DNA from: Bromus sterilis
Lineage: Eukaryota; Streptophyta; Magnoliopsida; Poales; Poaceae
Direction: 5' to 3'
Length of the DNA: 64,000 nt
NCBI GenBank assembly: GCA_950022295.1
Contig: OX465597.1
Coordinates: 58,949,016 to 59,013,015 of the forward strand
The translations under genes were made by a program, and so were the position numbers. The notes beneath the pieces were generated by a model. It had not been told where the DNA came from, made no database searches, and saw nothing but the letters and a program-made list of their open reading frames with translations. Shown here in pieces: positions 1 to 11,592 of this stretch. How positions within the stretch are numbered: position 1 is the first letter of the stretch; each line of letters starts with the position of its first letter.

Positions 1-103
1 TAGAAAGTTGTTCAGTTCTATATCAATCAGTGCCGTGCTCCAGAAGACTTGATCTCTGGGCTGGTGCACGGGGCGTTCCGGTCCTCTGAGCCGGGGTGCC
101 ACA
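1..103 (+). repeat. 3' end of LARD 5' LTR
   Basis: This stretch matches the end of the complete 3' LTR with only a few substitutions and ends in TGCCACA, five bases before the primer binding site. The rest of this LTR lies left of the window. Confidence 0.9.
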
Positions 104-108
104 ACGGT

Positions 109-120
109 TGGTATCAGAGC
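109..120 (+). other. LARD primer binding site (tRNA-iMet)
   Basis: TGGTATCAGAGC is the standard plant retrotransposon PBS complementary to the 3' end of initiator tRNA-Met. It lies five bases after the LTR end and fixes the + orientation. Confidence 0.93.
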
Positions 121-599
121 AGGACTGGCTATAGGACCCGCTAGCCCGCGCAAACGTTAGAAGGACGTTAGATTGACGTTAGAGCTAGAGTATAGCTTGC
201 TTGTGTGATGCTATTGCCTGCTGCATTTGTTTGCTGCATATAGATGGTATGTTTTTGCTAACGATCTGATCTGACGAGTGTAGATGGCGGAATACCCGGT
301 GGGCTACACAGGATCCTCCCGCGACTCCCGGCAACCCGTCGTCAGATCAGAATGCCTGAGATTCCCGTAGTTCGTGATGCATGAGTAGTAGTGTTGCATG
401 TTGCTTGTTGCATGTTGATGTGTGTAGTAATAAGTTGAGATCCCGCTTGTGATCTCAGTGCTTGTTCAATATTGTTTTTACTGTTTAGTTGGTTCTCGTT
501 GTTGGTTATTTGTTCATTTCCTCGGCAGTTACTAACTCTGTTTTGGCAGGTGTTAGATGACTTGGAAGGACCCTTGCTTGTTGTTCTGCAGTGGCACCA

Positions 600-845
600 C
601 GTCTGGTTCTGAGCTGATGCATCGTCGGCCGTCCGGAGTGGATGCCTGTTTTACATTTCTCTTTTCAACAACCGACTCGTGTTCTGAGCTGCTTTTCGGC
701 CGTCTCGGGTAGTTGTGGAGTTTCTTTTCGCAGTGGAGACCCTATGCTCTGATCTGTTTTCTCGGACGTCTTAGGGGACCTCTGCATTATTTTTATCAAC
801 ATTGCCTCATGCTCTGAGCTGATCTCGGTCGGCCGTCATGAGCAA
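600..845 (+). repeat. Four degenerate leader repeats in the LARD interior
   Basis: Four blocks of the form GTTCTGAGCTG then CGGCCGTC begin near 605, 677, 745 and 808, spaced about 63-72 bases apart. The outer bases of several blocks pair with each other, for example CTCATG with CATGAG at 805-840. The third copy is the most diverged. Confidence 0.6.
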
Positions 846-3626
846 TGCTTGAACTACTCCAGTACAAGTCCCAGATCTGAGTTGTAAAGACCGTTCTGGT
901 GGCTACTGGGTTATTCGCTGTTTTCTGTGCAAGGAGTCTAGATAATCATCGACCACCTCTAAAGCTGATGAAGTAGCAAGCCGCTTCTCATTTTCTTTTG
1001 CTCCGTGGTTTTCTTCGTTGGTTCTTCGTTTGGTTCTTTGGTGTCACTTTCTCCGCCCCGATGAAAAGTTGCTCATAACCCCGCATACCTCGAAGAACCA
1101 GTACAATACCGCAAAGCAGCATGAAGACACCAAGTCAAGGACCCACACCAGCTTGCTGCAGAAGTGTTCAACCTCATATGAATTCTGCCTAAATGAAGCA
1201 AGTCAGCATTTTTCCAGTGGATGTTACAGTCATGAAGATTCTATCAGTGGAAGACCGCAAAGAAATAAGGAAATCAACCAGACAGGAATGACGCATACCC
1301 GGTCGCATCTCACCCATGTTGCTCAAGTATGAAGCATATGGCAACCATCAGGCCTGCATTCTTCTGTAACCAGAACAGCCTGAAGACTCGGATAGTTAAA
1401 GGCCGCAATGATGCGGGAAACCAACAAGTCAAACAGGACTTTTACCCAGTTACGTTGGAAGCAAGTGGCTCACGATTGGATGCTACCAAAGCCATCACTT
1501 GAATCAAGTCCGCATCAACCATGACAGCCGCAGAGATTCATGCAAGGATAAGCAGAAACGGTGACCCCCGAATATATGTACCCAAGGCAGGACAAACACC
1601 AGCTACAGTCCGATGCGATACAAATTATTTCGGTATATTCCGGAAAGTGGACAAGACATATCATGAAGCCCAGATGATCGGAAGAATGTTTCCCCCTCAT
1701 AAGCCAGCAGTTAGAAGCCTGTCAGACACCGTGGTCAGTGTTGTTCCCACATCAGTGAGGGAAAGCTTCCAACAGAAGGAACCTCAGCCTTCCGTGACAA
1801 GGTACCCGGTACAGCCGACTTGTACAGTGTATCAGCCTTCCTCAGTACGCTGTCGGGATATCTTCTCATCCAACATAGTTAGCCTTCCTCCACAAGCCAC
1901 CGACAAAAGCTTACAGTGCAAGACACTTGGTCGTGCTCGGTACGCCACAAGGATGGAATCCAGCACAAGCCGCTCGGTCGTCTACAGTGAATTGCCACAG
2001 AAACTTCCAACCGATGTATCCACAGTATACAGAGGCAAACTTCTGTGACAAGACAACCCATCCTCGTCAGCAAGTTATTAAGAAAGCTTCCTAGGCAATG
2101 CTTCCCGTGAACGTCACCCTGGCTTCCTAGATACGCCACCGGAGCAAACTTCCGGGGTACGGTTCCCAACCTTCCTCAGCAAGCTACCCCAAGCATCGTA
2201 GACAAGATACCAGTCTTCCTCGACATGCCATCATACCTGCGACAGTATTGTCAGAAATCTAGCCATGTAGTACAGTGAAGACTGGAGCATCGTCAGGATC
2301 CGCATATGGTTATCGGTATTCTTATCAAGTATGAAATCTACCCCGGTGTGGATACCACCATTCCTGTAATCAAGGAAGAATTATGCATAAGAACGACGGT
2401 GAAGAACTATAACTGTTGGGAAACAAGTCAGTAGAAGAGGCGGATACACATCTCAGCCTGGAAGAAAGACTGACAAGGTCACCCTGAGGAAAGGAAGCAA
2501 GGAGCATTGGATCCTGCTCCCGTCCTGAAGGTCAGCTCCTCACGACCGACAAGGCCCCGAAGCAGAATAATCTGGAGACCACGTTCATTGCAACCAAGGT
2601 TATCGAGATTAAACAAGAGACAAAAAGGTGATGGTAACCTGTCTATCTCAAAGATTGCGGAAGAACAATAAACAGTTATGCAACAAGGAAAGAACCCTGA
2701 CCGAAGAAAAGCCAGTACATGAAGGGTAATTGCCACGGAGGCAAGACCCAGGGCAAACACACATGGCAGATTTCAAACCTCGCTGCAGTCTGAGCAAGCG
2801 TGGCACCTCGCAAGTTGTCAAGGGTACACAACTCTTGCAAGCCGACAGGTTAGGCAGAATGAATCGCATGGACCTCAAGTCAGATTTTCCGCGATCAGTT
2901 GAAGTCATGTGGACCACCGTGGGTATCTACCACAAAGAAAGCTCATTCACTATGGGCTAAGGACCGTGTACCGATCCGGTGAGCCTGAACAGTTACTCAA
3001 GTTCAGAATCGTCCGCCTGGTCGAGATACCCCGTCTGCTTCATTAAAGGTCACACGCTCAGCTCAGCATTTTAAACACAAGAACCGGATTGAAGCACATC
3101 AGGACCTATCGCCACCCGGAATGTGCAACCTGTCAGGCCAATCTCAGCATGAGTACATGTCCAGAATTCGTGCCCCGCTCTGAATCCGTGAGCTCGGTGG
3201 GCAGGCCAAAAGAAATGTGAGGAAATCCCACGTGCCGTCGGTCAAGGTCCTGATAGTAAACATTCTGAGATACCAACTACCGATGAAGGCCAAGATCTTG
3301 TCGAAAAGGCCAATGCAAAGGATTCAAGACCGTACCACGAATAACACCCGGGGTACCCCAGAAACAGTATGGGTATCGTCAGCATTCAGCCGATGACAAG
3401 ACATTCCATTATCATACAAGTCAGAAGATATGAGGATTGAAATCAGCAGGAAAGGATGTGAGGTATCAGGGAAGAACATTCTGTCAGAGCTACAGATCGG
3501 GTGAAGTAAACCCCCTCAGCAGATATATCGGATACTGCTATGGGAACAATACGTGGTAAAAAGGAAATCCGAGAAGCAGCAAGTTTCCAAAGGACGGTAA
3601 GTTTGCGATGGTTCCCTGAGCAACCA

Positions 3627-3663
3627 AATCTCGAGGACGAGATTTTTCTAAGGGGGGTAGGTT
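3627..3663 (+). other. Vestigial pol C-terminus and polypurine tract of the LARD
   Basis: The polypurine tract AGGGGGGTAG (3651-3660) directly precedes the 3' LTR. Overlapping it is a short frame reading N-L-E-D-E-I-F-L-R-G from 3627, whose stop TGA (3666-3668) lies inside the LTR start. The S1 chromovirus ends its pol with a similar S-E-S-Q-D-E-I-L-L run over its own PPT. I infer this is the last trace of an autonomous chromovirus ancestor. Confidence 0.6.
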
Positions 3664-6600
3664 TGTGACACCCTGGATTTTGGAACTTTCTTTTTCCAAA
3701 AACTTTTCTGATTTATTTCTGAATTTGCTATTGGATTTGATTTTGATCACCTCGTTGGACTTGAAACTTGAGCATATTTTCTTTCCATGCTCAAGTGGAC
3801 CTTGAATCCAAGCCTTTCCATGCCATTCCATTGATCCACCTCATCCAAGCCACCATTTTATTCAAGCCAAGTATTCCTTTTTCCAATAAAAAGGATATTC
3901 CTATTATTCGAGGTTTGTGAACCAACCCTTGTTTATATTGCTCCATAAATCCCCAAATAATTCCCACATGTCATTGACATCATATCTTTCCAATTCTCCA
4001 AAAATATTTCATAGCCCAAGTGGATTTTTCCTCTAGAAAAATTCATTTGTCTGTGGGGGCAGATAGGAGCTTTGTGAAGGGGGTGCCATTTTCCTTGATC
4101 CATTGCTGGTGAAACTTTTTGTGCCATCTCATATGATCATATGATTGATCTCCACCAAATTCCACCACCTTTTGATTAGCCAAACTCCCACAATAAATTC
4201 CCAAAGTTTGGATGCAGCAAGGGGGCATTGTGAAGCAAGTGCATGACAGGGGATCCCATTTGCCTTGAAACTTTTTGAGCATGATCCTACCACCAAATGA
4301 CTCCACCAAACCAAATATGAGTCAAATCCCATCATCCATGTGTGTGCACCATCATGTTTAAGTTTCTGGTCAGTGGGCCACATTGTGAAGCAACTGCTAG
4401 CTATGTGTGTCCAATGGATATGAAATTTTACACACATGGGAACCATGACAAATAACCAAGCTACACCAATTTGCAGCCAATTGAAATAATCCTATGTGAT
4501 GCTAGCCTCACCAACACCATTCTGACCTATTTGGTGCTTTACAAAGGAAGTACCAAAAATATTGCTCCAAATGATATGAAACTTGGCATACATACTCATC
4601 CTAATGTATGATTGAGATCTGCAAAATATCATGCTTAGGGGAACTATGTACAACCCACAACCCAGCACAAGCACCTTCTGCAGCATTGTGCCATTTACAA
4701 AGGAGGTACCATGTACATTGCTTTGTTTGAGCCCAAACTTCCCAGACCTCTAGTCCTTTGTACCCCAAAGCCTTGTGACAAATTGGTCCTACCCAAAACC
4801 CCACCATGTGAGCACTACTTCCTGTCCAAGTTTGCTGCATAAAACTTCTCCTTGAGATAGAGATCACTACAGTACCCCAAATGACTAGCCAAGCATACCC
4901 ATGTGATCAGAACTCAAAGGACTACACAATAGACATCCTTGGCCACGAAGTATTCCATCTATAGCTTTGTGGCCACGCTCTTGGCCGCATGCGGCGTGCA
5001 CTGCACGCGCTCCGGGCGTGCACGAGGCGTCCACATCGCGCTGCAGTACTCAAACGTCGTCTTCCTGTTGTCTAGCCGCGTCGCCCGGCTTTGCGAAGCC
5101 CGCGTGCGCCACATCGCTCGCCCCGTCGCCCTCAAGCATCCCAGCACAGCGCCGCCGCCGTCGTCTTCCCCGTGGCCCGGCTCTGCCACGGCATCTCGGC
5201 GCCTCCTATAAGAGGGGCTTGCCCCCGAGCACTCCAGCAACACCCAACCGCCTCTGCACCTCCTCCTAGCCACTCGCCCACCACCAATTTGTTGTCGGCG
5301 CCGCCATTGCTCCCCCACGGCCGCCGCTCCCTCCGGCAAGATTCCGGCAGCCCGGACCCCCTCCCTCCACCTAGCCGCGCCCGTCGCACTCCCTAGCCCC
5401 CCCTCACCTTCGCCGCCCAGCCGGAGCCCGCCGGAGTCGCCCCGCACCTCGTCGTGGCACCGAGGCATCCCTCTGCCCGCAGCCGAGCCCCTCCGTGGCC
5501 TAGCCGCGCTGCACGCCGGCAAGTGGACCCGCGGCCTCCAGCCGTCTCAGCTCGGCGCTCCACGGCCGCTCAGCCCGCCGGTGGCCCCCTCCCACAGCAG
5601 CCGCGGCGGCAGCAACGGTCGGCCGGCCTCCTCTGTTCGGCGACGCGGGAGGAAGAAGACAGAGAGAGACAGGGGAGAGGGCCCCGCCTGTCATCGGCCG
5701 TGGTAAGGCTGCCAACCGGGCCCCGCCCATCAGTGGCTGAAACCACGGGCCCGTGAGGGTTAAGTGGTGGCGGATTTGCCGAAGTACGTTTTCCCCAAGG
5801 GAAGGTGTACTTTCATTACTTGCATCCCCAGAGTACGCTTTTGCCGCTGGTAAGCGTGTTTTCCTTCCACAGCAGACCGAAGTGCGCTTTCAGCTTCAGA
5901 AAGCGTATTCCACCCAAAATCAGCCCCCCCGCACCGTTTCGTCGATATCTTCGCACCCGTAAGTCCAAATGAGGCAATTCTTTTGCGTGGGTTTCGTATC
6001 GAGCTCCTCTTCAGTTTGGCTTAAGTTTTTTGCCACATTTTTATGTTGTTATTTTCTGCTCAAACAAAAGATGATGCTTGACTTTTTCACCGTGTCTTTT
6101 TATAAAATGATTTGCAAGATTTTGCTTGTGTCGAAGATCCGGGAGTATTTCACACTCCTCTTGTGAAAGGCAAGCCACAATACCCTTTGCACCTTTGAAA
6201 AGCTTTGACGGGTCTTTAAAAATTGTTGTTCGGTGATATGCTTATATCGGTGACCGTGATCATGTTACCGTTGCTATGTTTAATGTTATTGTTGCCATGC
6301 TATAATTGTTGCCATGCCATGATTGATGTTATACTGCCATGCTACCTTTGAATATGCTATTGTTATGCTATGTTCTGCCATGTTATATCAATGCTATGTT
6401 TTAATCATATCATTGACATGTTATGATATGCACCATCTAACCACAACAACACCATATCAAGTTGATCCTGTCATATCTATGCTAGTTCATGCTATGCCTG
6501 AGTTATGCTTAACTGCATTCGTAATGATGCCATGTTAATAACTGAATCTTTGTAACACGGATAAGTTCCCCAACTAAAAATGTGCTTGATCATATCTAGA

Positions 6601-7825
6601 ACTCTCATGTTAATATGATATGCATTGTTATGATATGATACTCATGTTGCACCTGATACTTGTGTTCGCTGTTGGAGATATGCTTCGTGACAAGTTGATC
6701 AGGTGCCACCGAACCGAGCTTATCCGTGCAGCCACATTTGATTGTATGGGCGGGCCTTGAATCGGTCTATCGTAGTGCCTTCTACGGATATCACCCAGTA
6801 GGGGAGGTTATGCATGCACGCTACCCTGATCAGGTAGGTGGTGATAATCTCGACATCCATAGTTGTTATGAGCTCAGTCCCAGTGGGACAAGTTTCCAAA
6901 AGGTGGCTGGGTGGTTGAGATGGTAACGTGGACACCCAACCACATGGATACCCAAGACCGTGTGTCGGTGAGTCCGTAGGGAGGTAACGCGGTAGTCGGG
7001 TTTCGTTGGAGATGTCCTAGTCCACTACTGCGGTGCGAGTTCCAAGGATCCTGTGGGACAAGTACAGGGGTGCTGGATGGAGGAGGAACTCCATAGTGTG
7101 GGTAACATGCACAAACTCTGCAGAGTCAAAATCTATTCGAATAGCCGTGTCCTCGGTCATGGGACACAACTCGTACTAGGTCACACCATATGATCAACTT
7201 GAGTACGGTGGCATGTTTGTGGTAAGTGGATGGTCATACGATAAGTGGATTGGTTGGGTGGTAACGAAGGACACCTAACCCGTGGATGGTCGTGCGATGA
7301 CCCGTTCGGTCATGCGACGACCCGTGGAAGTGATTGGTCACGAGGTGACCCGGTGCTTGAGTCTATAAGGACTCCGAGGTAAGCCACGTGATCGTGCGAC
7401 AATCATGTGGGGTACATTGTGTGTGCATTAGACTTAATGTTGTTGATATGGTTGATGATTATATGCTTGCATGATATTGCCGCTCACCTGTTTAATTCAC
7501 TAATATACTTGAACCTGTTCCCATGTTATTGTTTTGCCTTGTTGCATGGTTGTTGTGAGCTTGCAAGTACATTCAACGTCATCGACGTTATTGTTCCGCT
7601 GCCGTCGATATTCCGCTGCTAGAGTTATGCTGCTGGTTGGTGTAGAGCTGAGGTTAGCCTGAGGAGAGAGCTGTGTCTCCGCTAGCATTGTAATAGACCT
7701 CGTGTACCCCTATCTTCGGTAATAGAAAGCTGTTCAGTTCTATATCAATCAGTGCCGTGCTCCAGAAGACTTCATCTCTAGGCTGGTGCACGGGGCGTTC
7801 CGGTCCTCTGAGCCGGGGTGCCACA
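3664..7825 (+). repeat. Complete 3' LTR of the LARD (4162 bp)
   Basis: It begins TGTGACACCC after the PPT and ends GGTGCCACA. It holds an AT-rich first 1.3 kb, a GC-rich block (about 4970-5760) with a TATA-like element, a stretch of degenerate TGTTATGCCATGC-type repeats (6230-6540), and near 7133-7152 a motif shared with the S and T family LTRs. Open frames in the GC-rich block arise from base composition and are not called. Confidence 0.88.
5207..5212 (+). promoter_or_regulatory. TATA-like element in the LARD LTR
   Basis: CTCCTATAAGAGG lies in the sense orientation inside the GC-rich block and is followed by a C-rich leader, as expected for a plant Pol II start at the U3/R boundary. The exact start site is not visible. 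Confidence 0.5.
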
Positions 7826-8212
7826 CACAGGTTGGACGATAGCTCGTCGGCTAACAGGAGGATACGTTCCTGCTCGATATTATTGCTTGGAGATGCGATT
7901 ACAGGGAAGGCCGAGGCTAGTGCGCACAAGGCTAGGGTTACAGATCGTGTGTTGGATGTCCTTGATGCCTCCCCTCCTAGCCTTTATATACTAGGCTAGG
8001 TCTCGGGGAGTCCGCCCTGGATTACAGATGAGGTTTCCTAACCATTGATCTTGTACCGCACGGCAAGTTTGCACCTTCCTTACGAGTCGCGGACTCCTAC
8101 GTCGGTGCCACTAGTGGGCCAAGGCTGGGACCAGGCGACATATTTGTGGGCCTTCTGTCTTCGGGTACAATGGGTAGGCCCATCCATGGGAGTCGTGGGG
8201 TCACCCCCTCGT
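7826..8212 (-). repeat. Family-L LTR fragment interrupted by the LARD
   Basis: This 387-base stretch aligns with 39207-39593, which is the inner 387 bases of the 451-base LTR of element L. Its right edge is the true LTR start: read on the minus strand it begins TGACGAGGGGG. A TATATAAAGG promoter box lies on the minus strand near 7983-7990. The remaining ~64 bases should lie left of the LARD, outside the window. The right flank CTCAT (8213-8217) is the predicted TSD in element A1. Confidence 0.8.
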
Positions 8213-9922
8213 CACTCATCGATCAAGCAAGTAGCATGTATGACATGAAGATCAAGTCATGAGAAGATGGATGTTGCATGTCAATATATCTCGGAAAGGC
8301 TATGGAAATGCCTTGATAGGTAGGTATGGTGGTTGTTTTGAGGAAGGATATAAGGAGGTTTATGATGACAGAGCGTATCATGCCAAGGGTTTGGATGTAC
8401 CGGCGAAGGTGGACGCGAACTCTCGGAGTGAGAAGAAAGCAATGCACGGCACAGGAGAGGCTAGAAAAATATGCGAAGGTGGAAGTGTCAACTTTCGAAT
8501 ACTAACATTAGTCCGAAGAACTCATGCACTTATTATCGGTAACTCCCAATCTAATAAGGAGGTTCACAAAGAGACAAGTACCCCGAGGAGGAGTGTGTGG
8601 GGGTTTGGTTATCCTTGCGCATCCTCAACTCATGGTACGTGAGTGTACTCTAATATTCGACCCCTCAGAAGAGTAGTGATCCATCTAGTGGCTAGAGTTA
8701 TCAACTAATTTGTAGGTTTTGAAAATAAACATGGATTTCCCAAAATACAACATCTATCACTAATATGCTAAAGCTCTTGACACCAAAAGTTCAAAGATTA
8801 CTCAAAACAACACCTCAAAACTATTGCAAGTTACTACTAAAAAAAGAATAGCAATCTCAATTACCTACCTCAAGTCAAGACACAAAACTCAGTGCAACAG
8901 GCAAACTCTCTGAACAAGAACATGAAAACTCAAGAGAGTTCCATCAACAAACTAAACAAAAGCTCTTTAAAAAGATAAGCATGAAAACTAAGAGCAAAAC
9001 ATGACAGTAGCTATGAAAAGATAAGGAACACACACAACAAAGATAAGCATGAAAAGTCCTATGTTGTGTTCTAGATTTTGGAAGTGGAGCGTGTTTCTCT
9101 CCCACACAAAGAAATCTGGGTTCTAACTTGTTATGAACAGCAAGAAAATCTAAAGAAAACTAAAAATGAAACCTAAGAGCGAGACGCTCCAAGCATAGCA
9201 CATAATGCATGAAGTGATAAAAATATAGTGAAACGAGAGACGGACTGATAATTGTTGATGGAGAAGGGGATGCACGGGGGCATCCCCAAGCTTAGACGCT
9301 TGAGTCTCCTTGAATATTTCTTGGGGTTGCATGGGGGCATCCCCAAGCTTGGACTCTTGACAATTCTTAATCTTCTTTCATCATCTTCCCTCGCACACTT
9401 GAAAACTCCCTTCATACATAACTCATCATAATCTGATTAGCAAGGTTAGTACCCATAATAAAATAATTTTTCTCTACTGGAAATAAAGATAATCTGGAAG
9501 AGCTAATGTTTCTCAAGATTGCCAAAAAAATTGCAAAGAAAAAGCAAGCTTAAGGTTTGCAAAACGAGGAAAAGGTAAAACAGGACAGAATCTGTGAAAA
9601 ACAGACCAGCAGGTAGTAGAACTTTTTTAGGGATACTTCTGCAACTCAAATCAAAAAACTCAGAACATACTAAAGTTTCGTAATTGTATAGAGCACGCTG
9701 TGTAAAAAAATCAGCTCAAAAAGAGGAAACGGGATTTTTCTCTGATTTTTCTAGTCACGAGGACATAATCTGTTTTCTGAACAGCATGTCACAACTTTCA
9801 CTTCCCTTGTCGTATGAGGCTATAAAAGGCACAAAGCTTGAAAAGTAAAGATACAATGATGTTTCTACAGTAGTAACAATCGTCAAGACCGCTAAAAACA
9901 GAAGAAAAACAAAAAGTAAAAC
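8213..9922 (-). other. 3' untranslated region of A1
   Basis: This segment aligns in reverse with 45313-47095 of A2, including the stretch after the protease with the GGCAGCCCGCAACGAA motif, two AAGCTTGGGGATG blocks (9280-9350, minus strand) and the AT-rich purine region. No coding motif is present. Confidence 0.75.
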
Positions 9923-10750
9923 CTAAATTCGTTGCGGGCTGCTTCCCGAAAGCGCTTCTTTAAAGCCATTAGCTAGGCTTAATGCAAATAGATCAAGTCT
10001 TTTCAAGAAGATAACTAGCCCGGTGATGGACTCAAAAGGCAACTTAATATTTTTCCTAAGGAAGTATTCCATCCCTTTATTGAGAGGGAATTGTAATTTT
10101 ATAATCCCTTCTTCAATATCAATAACAGCACCCACGGTGCGAAGAAAAGGACGTCCCAAAATAATTGGACAAGAAGGTTCACATTCAATGTCCATAATAG
10201 TAAAATCAACGGGAACATAATTGTCATTGACAATGATAAGAACATCATCTATCTTCCCCAAAGGTTTCTTTACGGAAGAATCGACGAGACGAACACCAAA
10301 AGAACAAGCATCAAAAGGTTTCAATTCAAATATATCATACATTCTTTTGGGCATAACAGAGGTACTAGCTCCAACATCACATAAAGCATAGCAAGAAAAG
10401 TTATTCAACTTAATTTTAATCATAGGATCCCAACCATCTTCTAGCTTTCTAAGTATGGAGTCTTCTACCCTAAGCTTCTCCTCCCTAGCTTTGATGAGAG
10501 CATTAGTGATATGCTCCGTGAAGGCAAGATTAAGTGTGCTAGTGTGGGGGTCTCTAGACATCTTGTGAAGGAATCGAATAACTTCAGAAAGAGTGCAATT
10601 ATCAAAATCAAGGTCACTACTATCAAGTAGAGTAGTAGTGGTGTCCTTTAGGCTCACTTGTTTGGTAACTTCTATAGTCATAAGGATTTCTTCTTCTACG
10701 GTTGAGGTCATAGCATCACCATTAATAGGTCCTATGGGACTAGGGTGCAT
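9923..10750 (-). pseudogene. Athila-type retroviral aspartic protease of A1
   Basis: The frame encodes 275 residues. The active-site motif C-D-V-G-A-S followed by T-S-V-M-P-K lies near residues 125-135, and the C-terminal flap and dimer region has the typical P-I-I-L-G-R-P-F-L-R-T. In an intact element the protease cleaves Gag-Pol. Here the frame ends shortly after the protease (G-S-S-P-Q-R-I then stop), with no RT behind it. The N-terminal ~100 residues are the Gag-protease linker. The start shown overlaps the preceding gag fragment in another frame, so one frameshift probably separates the two. The frame itself is otherwise open. It is one of the better-kept frames in the window, so the element may have moved fairly recently. 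Confidence 0.82.
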
Positions 10751-11106
10751 TGGGTGCTAAGAGTTTGGATATCCTCAACCACTTGGATAGTAGCAACAGT
10801 ATGGTGTGTAGGAAGGTCCTTAATTCTATCTTCTTCCATAGGGATAACTTCTGGTTTGTCTTCCATTTGATTTATCAAAGTAGCCTGTGTGTGAGACATA
10901 TTGGAAACTTGGGTTTCCGTGGTGGTGAGCCTAGTCTGAAGGTTAGAAATTTCAATGTTCAGATTCTCTAGTTGTCTACCAATGTCTTGCAAGATGGAAG
11001 TGTGCTCATCTAATTGTCTAGAGAAGGTCCTATTTTGTTCATACTGGGTGTGCATGTAGTTCTTAGTGGCCTTCTCTATTTCCAAAAGTTTCTCATAACT
11101 AGGCAT
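10732..11106 (-). pseudogene. Gag C-terminal coiled-coil segment of A1
   Basis: This 124-residue frame is rich in E, Q, N and L with a heptad-like middle (roughly residues 25-75), as expected for the C-terminal part of Athila Gag. It lies between the upstream Gag fragment at 11262-11592 and the protease frame, and a frameshift or stop separates it from each. It has no zinc knuckle that I can see. Function is inferred from position and composition. Confidence 0.65.
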
Positions 11107-11261
11107 GTCACTATCTCTTGGGGTAGAGTTTCTGGTGCTAGGATAAGTGTTGTTGTTCCCATAGTTGTTGGAGGGGAACGGTCTAGGATTGCTACCAAAT
11201 TTACTCCTATAAGCATTGTTGTTAAGTTGTTTCTAGAGATAAAGTTCACATCTACTTGATC

Positions 11262-11592
11262 TTAGGCAATCAAAGAATTTAAAGGTACATTTTGAGGATC
11301 AATAGGAGATTTCTTGGTAAGTAGAGACATAATCAAGTCAACTTTTTCATTTAGGGAGGAGTTCTCCTCGACGGAGTTTACCTTCCTACCTATTGGAGCT
11401 CTTTCGGTGCGCCATTGGGAATAGTTGGTCATCATCTCATCGAGAAGTTTTGTGGCAGCACCAAGTGTAGTTGACATAAAGGTTCCTCCCGTGGCCGAAT
11501 CTAGCAAGTTCCGCGAGGTAAAGTTCAAGCCTGCATAAAAAGTTTGGATAACCATTCAAGTAGTCAAACCATGCATAGGGCAATTCTTAACA
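11262..11592 (-). pseudogene. Gag central segment of A1, cut by S1
   Basis: On the minus strand the fragment begins at the S1 insertion and continues the Gag reading frame found at 32532-33007. It reads F-Y-A-G-L-N then D-S-A-T-G-G-T-F-M, a pattern common to Athila Gag proteins just after the retrotransposon gag domain. The break in the coding region coincides with the S1 target site TAACA. Confidence 0.75.

Larger units (their letters stand above)
104..3663 (+). other. LARD internal domain, no recognisable protein
   Basis: No gag, protease, RT, RNase H or integrase motif is present in any frame. The longest + frame of note, 1521-2048 (175 codons), has no motif I recognise and no matching codon pattern, so I do not call it a gene. 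The first kilobase after the PBS carries degenerate repeats (see 600-845). The stretch 1780-2960 is rich in CTTCCTC-type and CAAG-type short repeats without a clear period. LARD interiors are thought to be conserved as RNA for packaging or dimerisation. That is family knowledge, not shown here. Confidence 0.7.
1..7825 (+). mobile_element. LARD-type non-autonomous LTR retrotransposon (Sukkula-like), 5' LTR cut by the window edge
   Basis: The last 103 bases of a 5' LTR are followed by a tRNA-iMet primer binding site, about 3.56 kb of internal sequence without retroviral domains, a polypurine tract and a complete 4162-base 3' LTR. The 5' LTR piece matches 7723-7825 almost base for base. LTRs start TGTGACACCC and end GGTGCCACA. 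An LTR above 4 kb with a non-coding 3.5-kb interior is the published architecture of Triticeae LARDs such as Sukkula. The family name is inference, since no database could be searched. The element sits inside a family-L LTR. Its right TSD should be CACAG (7826-7830), and the left copy lies outside the window. Such elements need proteins from an autonomous partner. Confidence 0.8.

Noticed and set aside
109..120. Possible tRNA gene at TGGTATCAGAGC sites
   Set aside because: Only the 12-base complement of the tRNA 3' end is present, without any cloverleaf. It is a primer binding site.
1521..2048. 175-codon + strand frame in the LARD interior
   Set aside because: No recognisable domain, no codon bias and no homologous frame elsewhere in the window. 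LARD interiors are regarded as non-coding.
6230..6540. TGTTATGCCATGC-rich stretch as a tandem repeat
   Set aside because: No constant period can be found. It looks like degenerate simple sequence typical of long LTRs.
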